From: Leadbetterella lacunae
GTDB taxonomy: Bacteria; Bacteroidota; Bacteroidia; Cytophagales; Spirosomataceae
Assembly (NCBI RefSeq): GCF_042649125.1
Contig: NZ_JBHRYQ010000001.1
Span: forward strand, 744,001-808,000
Length of the DNA: 64,000 nucleotides
Direction: 5' to 3'
Part shown: piece after piece, positions 60,505 to 64,000 of the stretch
Layout: every line of letters begins with the position of its first letter
How positions within the stretch are numbered: position 1 is the first letter of the stretch
Translations under genes and position numbers: made by a program
The notes under the pieces: generated by a model
What the model was told of the DNA's origin: nothing
Seen by the model: the letters and a program-made list of their open reading frames with translations, nothing else
Database searches by the model: none

Positions 60505-61455
60505 ATGAAAAAGATACTACTACTATTGGGTATTTCTAGCTATTGCTTTGCCCAAAATTCAGAGATGTCGTTTCAAAAAATGCAAACTAGAAAAGTTATC
60601 GCAGATTCTGTGATCCGAAATGTAGATTCGGTTTATATATCAAGGTTTAAAAGTCCCGCTGCAAGAATATCGGATCTTAAAACCATTGCTTTAAATGCCA
60701 ACACGATTTCGGCCACTCAAATTAATGCAACAAACGCCAGACTTAACTTTTTGAATGTTGTGAATTCGGCCCAGTTTTATTCCTTTTCTAGCCCATCAGG
60801 TTTTATTGGCGAGCTGAGCTTACAAACAGCCGTAAACGCTAATCCTGTTTTTGGCGATCAAAACGGTAAACTAGGCAAAGAGTCAAATACGCAATACTTG
60901 TCTATTCCTGCTGTAGCATTTATTCCTGAAAAAATCTCTCCGTTGTCTGCTCCGCAAAGTAATTTGGCCATAGGTGGAATTCGGAGAATAGTCAACAATG
61001 GAGAAGTAGAAGGGCAATCTTTGGCAAATGACCACATGTTTAAGTTGGTGGCACCTTTGATTTTTCCATTAAATAATGCGGATAAAAATATAATTTTTGA
61101 AGATGCTAAAATATGTACCTACGACAAAGAAAACCCCCGAGACTTGGTGGCCGTGATATACGAAGTTAACTCAAGTGATGGGCAGTTTCCATTAATTGAG
61201 AATCCCAAAATGGTATTTAGAAGTAAAGGGAATAACGCATCTTACAAATGCTTTGACTTAAGTGATGGAGCCGGAAAACCTTTTGAAATAGACGGAGCAA
61301 ATAATAGTTACTACTTGGCGGTTTATCCGGTTGCAGCCACGGCTACGTCGGAGCAAATCCTAAAAGACCCTGAACTATATATTGCTCCTTGGGTAGCTTC
61401 AGACAATCCTTACTTACGACTGGTTCATTTTATTGGAGCGTATAAATATCAATAA
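60505..61455 (+). CDS. Secreted beta-rich protein, paralogue-like to 57576
   Basis: 316 residues with a signal peptide (MKKILLLLGISSYCFAQN). The first 100 residues are Asn/Thr/Ala-rich (LNANTISATQINATNARLNFLNVV), like tail-fibre descriptors. The remainder is beta-rich with APLIFPLNNADKNIIFEDAKI, IDGANNSYYLAVYPV and the end FIGAYKYQ. The NNSYY strand and the Y-K/Q-Y-Q terminus are shared with the protein at 57576, suggesting the same C-terminal domain. No family was recognised. Confidence 0.65.
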   Translation: MKKILLLLGISSYCFAQNSEMSFQKMQTRKVIADSVIRNVDSVYISRFKSPAARISDLKTIALNANTISATQINATNARLNFLNVVNSAQFYSFSSPSGFIGELSLQTAVNANPVFGDQNGKLGKESNTQYLSIPAVAFIPEKISPLSAPQSNLAIGGIRRIVNNGEVEGQSLANDHMFKLVAPLIFPLNNADKNIIFEDAKICTYDKENPRDLVAVIYEVNSSDGQFPLIENPKMVFRSKGNNASYKCFDLSDGAGKPFEIDGANNSYYLAVYPVAATATSEQILKDPELYIAPWVASDNPYLRLVHFIGAYKYQ

Positions 61456-61469
61456 TAAATAAAAAAATC

Positions 61470-62204
61470 ATGAAAACATTTAAAAACCTAATTGGAACCG
61501 CCTTTTTGCTGTTTATTATTTCATGTTCGGGTAAATCTGAGGATACTGAATCATCATCAGAATCTGAGCCACAAGCCAGTAATAATGCTTCTTGCATTTT
61601 TTCATACATCGGAAAGTACGACCAACTTTTACCAATAGAAAACATCCAAAAGCACTATAATATTGATTTGGCAAACGCCAGAAAGAAATACCAGATCAGC
61701 AAAGATGTCAAAAGTCAGGTAAGGGATACTTATATGTATAGTTGGAAAAGCGACAGAACTAAAACAGTAGAATTTGGAGGAAATAAAATGGTTCTACCTA
61801 TTAGCAATCAAATAGGCCTAAAGTGGCTAGGAGATGATTTATATAAAATAATGGACAAAGGCAACAGCTTAGCATCATTTAAAGCCTTTTATAAAAATGT
61901 ATCCAAGACAGAGATGCAAGCGGCATTAAGTCAAGCAGAAAAGCAAGTGTCGAAAGACAAAAATATAGACGAAGCTACAAAAAATACCGCAATGGATATG
62001 GCACAAGGAATGGCCAAAGAAGCAAAATTTGTGGAAGTAAATGGAGTTGGCGATGCAGCAGCGTGGGTAGTCTCTGACAATAGTTTGGTGGTTTTGGTCG
62101 GAGACAAAACCTTTCAAATATTAGCCGAAATTAGTGCAGACAGCCAAGCCAACAAAAATGTGGCTATAGAACTAGCCAAAGAAGTGCTTAAGAAGTGTGA
62201 GTAA
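61470..62204 (+). CDS. Lipoprotein of unknown function
   Basis: 244 residues with lipobox IISC (FLLFIISCSGKSEDTE) and a Ser/Glu spacer. The mature part has two halves. SDRTKTVEFGGNKMVLPISNQIGLKWLGDD is beta-rich. KTEMQAALSQAEKQVSKDKNID is helical and precedes GVGDAAAWVVSDNSLVVLVGDKTFQI. This resembles lipoproteins that guard against sodium-ion or metal stress only vaguely; no firm family. It is the last complete gene of the surface operon. Confidence 0.65.
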   Translation: MKTFKNLIGTAFLLFIISCSGKSEDTESSSESEPQASNNASCIFSYIGKYDQLLPIENIQKHYNIDLANARKKYQISKDVKSQVRDTYMYSWKSDRTKTVEFGGNKMVLPISNQIGLKWLGDDLYKIMDKGNSLASFKAFYKNVSKTEMQAALSQAEKQVSKDKNIDEATKNTAMDMAQGMAKEAKFVEVNGVGDAAAWVVSDNSLVVLVGDKTFQILAEISADSQANKNVAIELAKEVLKKCE

Positions 62205-62299
62205 GTAATAGGGGGAGTGTTTTTTTTAAATAAGAATATTGAAATTCTTGTTTTTAGGCATTGGTATATATCTTTAGTGAAATTTTTAGAACTAGACAT

Positions 62300-64000
62300 A
62301 TGCATTCAAAATTCTCCCTATTTTTTACTTTTTTACTACTCTCTTTTTTTTCAAAAGCACAATATTATGAAGCACCAGAAATTGTCTGTTTGAGCTCAAC
62401 TCGCACAATTCAATTAAAGGCAGGTGGCGGAACCAAGTTTCTTTGGAAAGGCCCCAATGGTTTTTTGTCGAGTGAAAAATCGCCTATAATAACCAACGCA
62501 AGCTTATCCAATGCGGGAGAATACCAATTGTTAATAGATGAAAAATACCCCTTTACTTTTAATATTAAAGTATTGCCTGATAGGGGGTTTCAGTTATATT
62601 CTAATTATGATTCAAAAAAAGACTTTTACATTTATACTTCATTTTATAGTACGGGTGATTTAATTGAATTTTCAGGTCCCAAAAACTTCTATTCAAATTT
62701 AAAAAACCCCAAAATATCCAATGCAGACTCAAGCAATAGTGGCGTTTACAAAGCAAAAGTTACAGATAGCTACGGCTGTGTTTATGAAAGAAGTACCAAT
62801 GTAGTTATCAATGAAAATTCAATAACCAAAGTGCCATACTATGAGGTAAACACAGACACCAAATCTATAACAAAAAATAAATTATTAAATTGGGATAAAG
62901 CTACACTGCCGCAAGATAATCTTAATATTTGCAATAAATCAAGTTTAAGAGTCAGTGTGGATTCTACCCTGAAATATGACAAAAATATTATTTGGTATTT
63001 AGACGATAAGGTCATAGATAACCCTTATTTTGGACTAAACATTACAAAAAAAGGCACTTATAAAGCCGAGGTGTCTTTCAATAATCGAGTTTATTATACA
63101 CCAAATTTCATTATTTCTTTTTTTGAAAGCATTACACCTTTTCTTTATGCACAAAGCGTAAACGTAATAAGAGACACCATATTTTATTGTCAAGACATTA
63201 AGCAATTCCCAGTAAAAATTCAAGATTATTCTAATTCAGTAGGTTTTGGTAGAGGCGAACGTTTTGATGTTTTTAAAGACCGCAAAATTCTATTTGAAGA
63301 TATAACTAATAGTTATTTCTTTATAAAAGAAGAAGGTACCTATTCGGTGGTTGAGCGAATGGAAGGGTGTTTCGGTGTGTCAAGAGAATATGTTGTAAAA
63401 AAAACAAAGAAATCACATATTCTTTATGGGTCTTATGAGATTCCAATATCAAATAACATTAAAGCTTGCTCCACCTTATTTCCAAATGGATTTAATATCA
63501 GAGCAAGTTTTTCAGGTTCATTAAAATTAAAATTAAATGATAGCCTAGTTGTAAACGGTTTGGATTATGTTGAGTATAATATAAAAAAATCAGGTGCATA
63601 CACGTTTGAAAGCGATTATTTGGGTTGTAATACAATAGATACCATTAATGTGGATTTTAGTAAATATCAAAGTTTAGGAATCTCTGAAAGCCCCTATAGT
63701 GCAGGATGTGATGTTAACAATAGCTCAATGTATACATATCCACCTAATAGTAGTTTAACTGGTAAGTTTACCTGGTATAATGCAAATCAACCTCAATTGG
63801 AAATTTACAGTAATAAATCCAACTATTTTACTCCCCAAACACCGGGTTCATATATTGTCAAGCTTCAAACAGAGAGCTGCTCAGGAGAGTCTCCTCCAAA
63901 AAAAACTCAATATCCACAAAACGTAACTTTTAAGATTAACCTGCCCAATAAAAAAGAAATATGTGAAGGCCTCGGTCAGTTAATGCTGGTAGAAGGTTGT
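62300..64000 (+). CDS. Large secreted Ig/PKD-like protein, 5' part (runs off window)
   Basis: The frame opens at ATG 62300 and stays open to the last base, 567 codons. A signal peptide (MHSKFSLFFTFLLLSFFSKAQ) is followed by repeated beta-sandwich units of about 80-100 residues with patterns such as FLWKGPNGFLSS...ISNADSSNSGVYKAKVTDSYGC and IIWYLDDKVIDNPYFGLNITKKGTYKAEV. These look like the Ig-like/PKD-like domains of Bacteroidota adhesins, where each ends G-x-Y-x-V/A. Cysteines recur once per unit (C near KACS, GCDVN, ESCSGES), perhaps as disulfides. A T9SS sorting domain might lie beyond the window. Confidence 0.7.
   Translation, partial: MHSKFSLFFTFLLLSFFSKAQYYEAPEIVCLSSTRTIQLKAGGGTKFLWKGPNGFLSSEKSPIITNASLSNAGEYQLLIDEKYPFTFNIKVLPDRGFQLYSNYDSKKDFYIYTSFYSTGDLIEFSGPKNFYSNLKNPKISNADSSNSGVYKAKVTDSYGCVYERSTNVVINENSITKVPYYEVNTDTKSITKNKLLNWDKATLPQDNLNICNKSSLRVSVDSTLKYDKNIIWYLDDKVIDNPYFGLNITKKGTYKAEVSFNNRVYYTPNFIISFFESITPFLYAQSVNVIRDTIFYCQDIKQFPVKIQDYSNSVGFGRGERFDVFKDRKILFEDITNSYFFIKEEGTYSVVERMEGCFGVSREYVVKKTKKSHILYGSYEIPISNNIKACSTLFPNGFNIRASFSGSLKLKLNDSLVVNGLDYVEYNIKKSGAYTFESDYLGCNTIDTINVDFSKYQSLGISESPYSAGCDVNNSSMYTYPPNSSLTGKFTWYNANQPQLEIYSNKSNYFTPQTPGSYIVKLQTESCSGESPPKKTQYPQNVTFKINLPNKKEICEGLGQLMLVEGC

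Overview
The window is AT-rich DNA from a member of the Bacteroidota, most likely the Cytophagales; that placement is an inference from gene content. The markers are a gliding-motility gldC, a type IX secretion sorting domain on a subtilase, glutamine synthetases of types II and III, 38-aa to 1005-aa secreted proteins and lipoproteins of Bacteroidota type, few Shine-Dalgarno sites, and promoters matching the Bacteroidota -7 box TAnnTTTG. No rRNA or tRNA gene was recognised. A few starts are non-ATG (TTG at 2979, GTG at 4190), and several genes begin downstream of the longest possible frame.

Layout. 1-1.8 kb: end of an OmpA-type gene, a SnoaL/helix-hairpin-helix fusion, and trxA. 1.8-8.8 kb: a tightly packed minus-strand amidoligase cluster (esterase, ATP-grasp with a histone-H1-like tail, GCS2 ligase, class I glutamine amidotransferase, second ATP-grasp-like protein, class III aminotransferase) with a divergent second esterase. 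It looks like a pathway for an unknown amide-linked metabolite. 8.8-10.4 kb: acyl-CoA reductase and ferredoxin, divergent. 10.8-21.7 kb: nitrogen assimilation (porin, ammonium transporter, GSII, GSIII) mixed with mtaB, an LTA-synthase-like membrane sulfatase and rsmE. 21.8-28.7 kb: DUF4159 protein, MBOAT/SGNH acylation pair, E2 acyltransferase, cinA, DUF4197 and gldC. 28.9-30.6 kb: a DTE-type proton-pump rhodopsin with the glycine that opens a carotenoid antenna site, plus a Blh retinal-forming dioxygenase.

30.7-38.95 kb is the accessory region. It holds an aspartyl-protease-like protein with both catalytic Asp positions changed to His, a four-unit 215-bp tandem array of palindromes, and a cassette that appears twice in the same order: DUF6624-type secreted protein, double-glycine leader peptide, one further gene, and a ~210-bp upstream repeat. 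One cassette is intact. The other is decayed and has a dead IS3-family element beside it. The block ends at an XRE-type regulator whose promoter overlaps a perfect 10-bp-arm palindrome.

39-47.3 kb returns to core genes: T9SS subtilase, hisG-hisD, thiolase and polA. 47.4-64 kb is a surface module: vanadium-haloperoxidase/PAP2 protein, a CHAT-domain TPR protease, an ECF sigma factor with a TPR anti-sigma-like partner, a stand-alone LytTR regulator, then a long plus-strand run of secreted proteins and lipoproteins (OmpA, an 856-aa NGTG-repeat protein, six smaller ones, and an Ig-like protein that runs off the window). GTTTACTTTT motifs, inverted between the sigma and LytTR genes and repeated before the OmpA gene, suggest common control.
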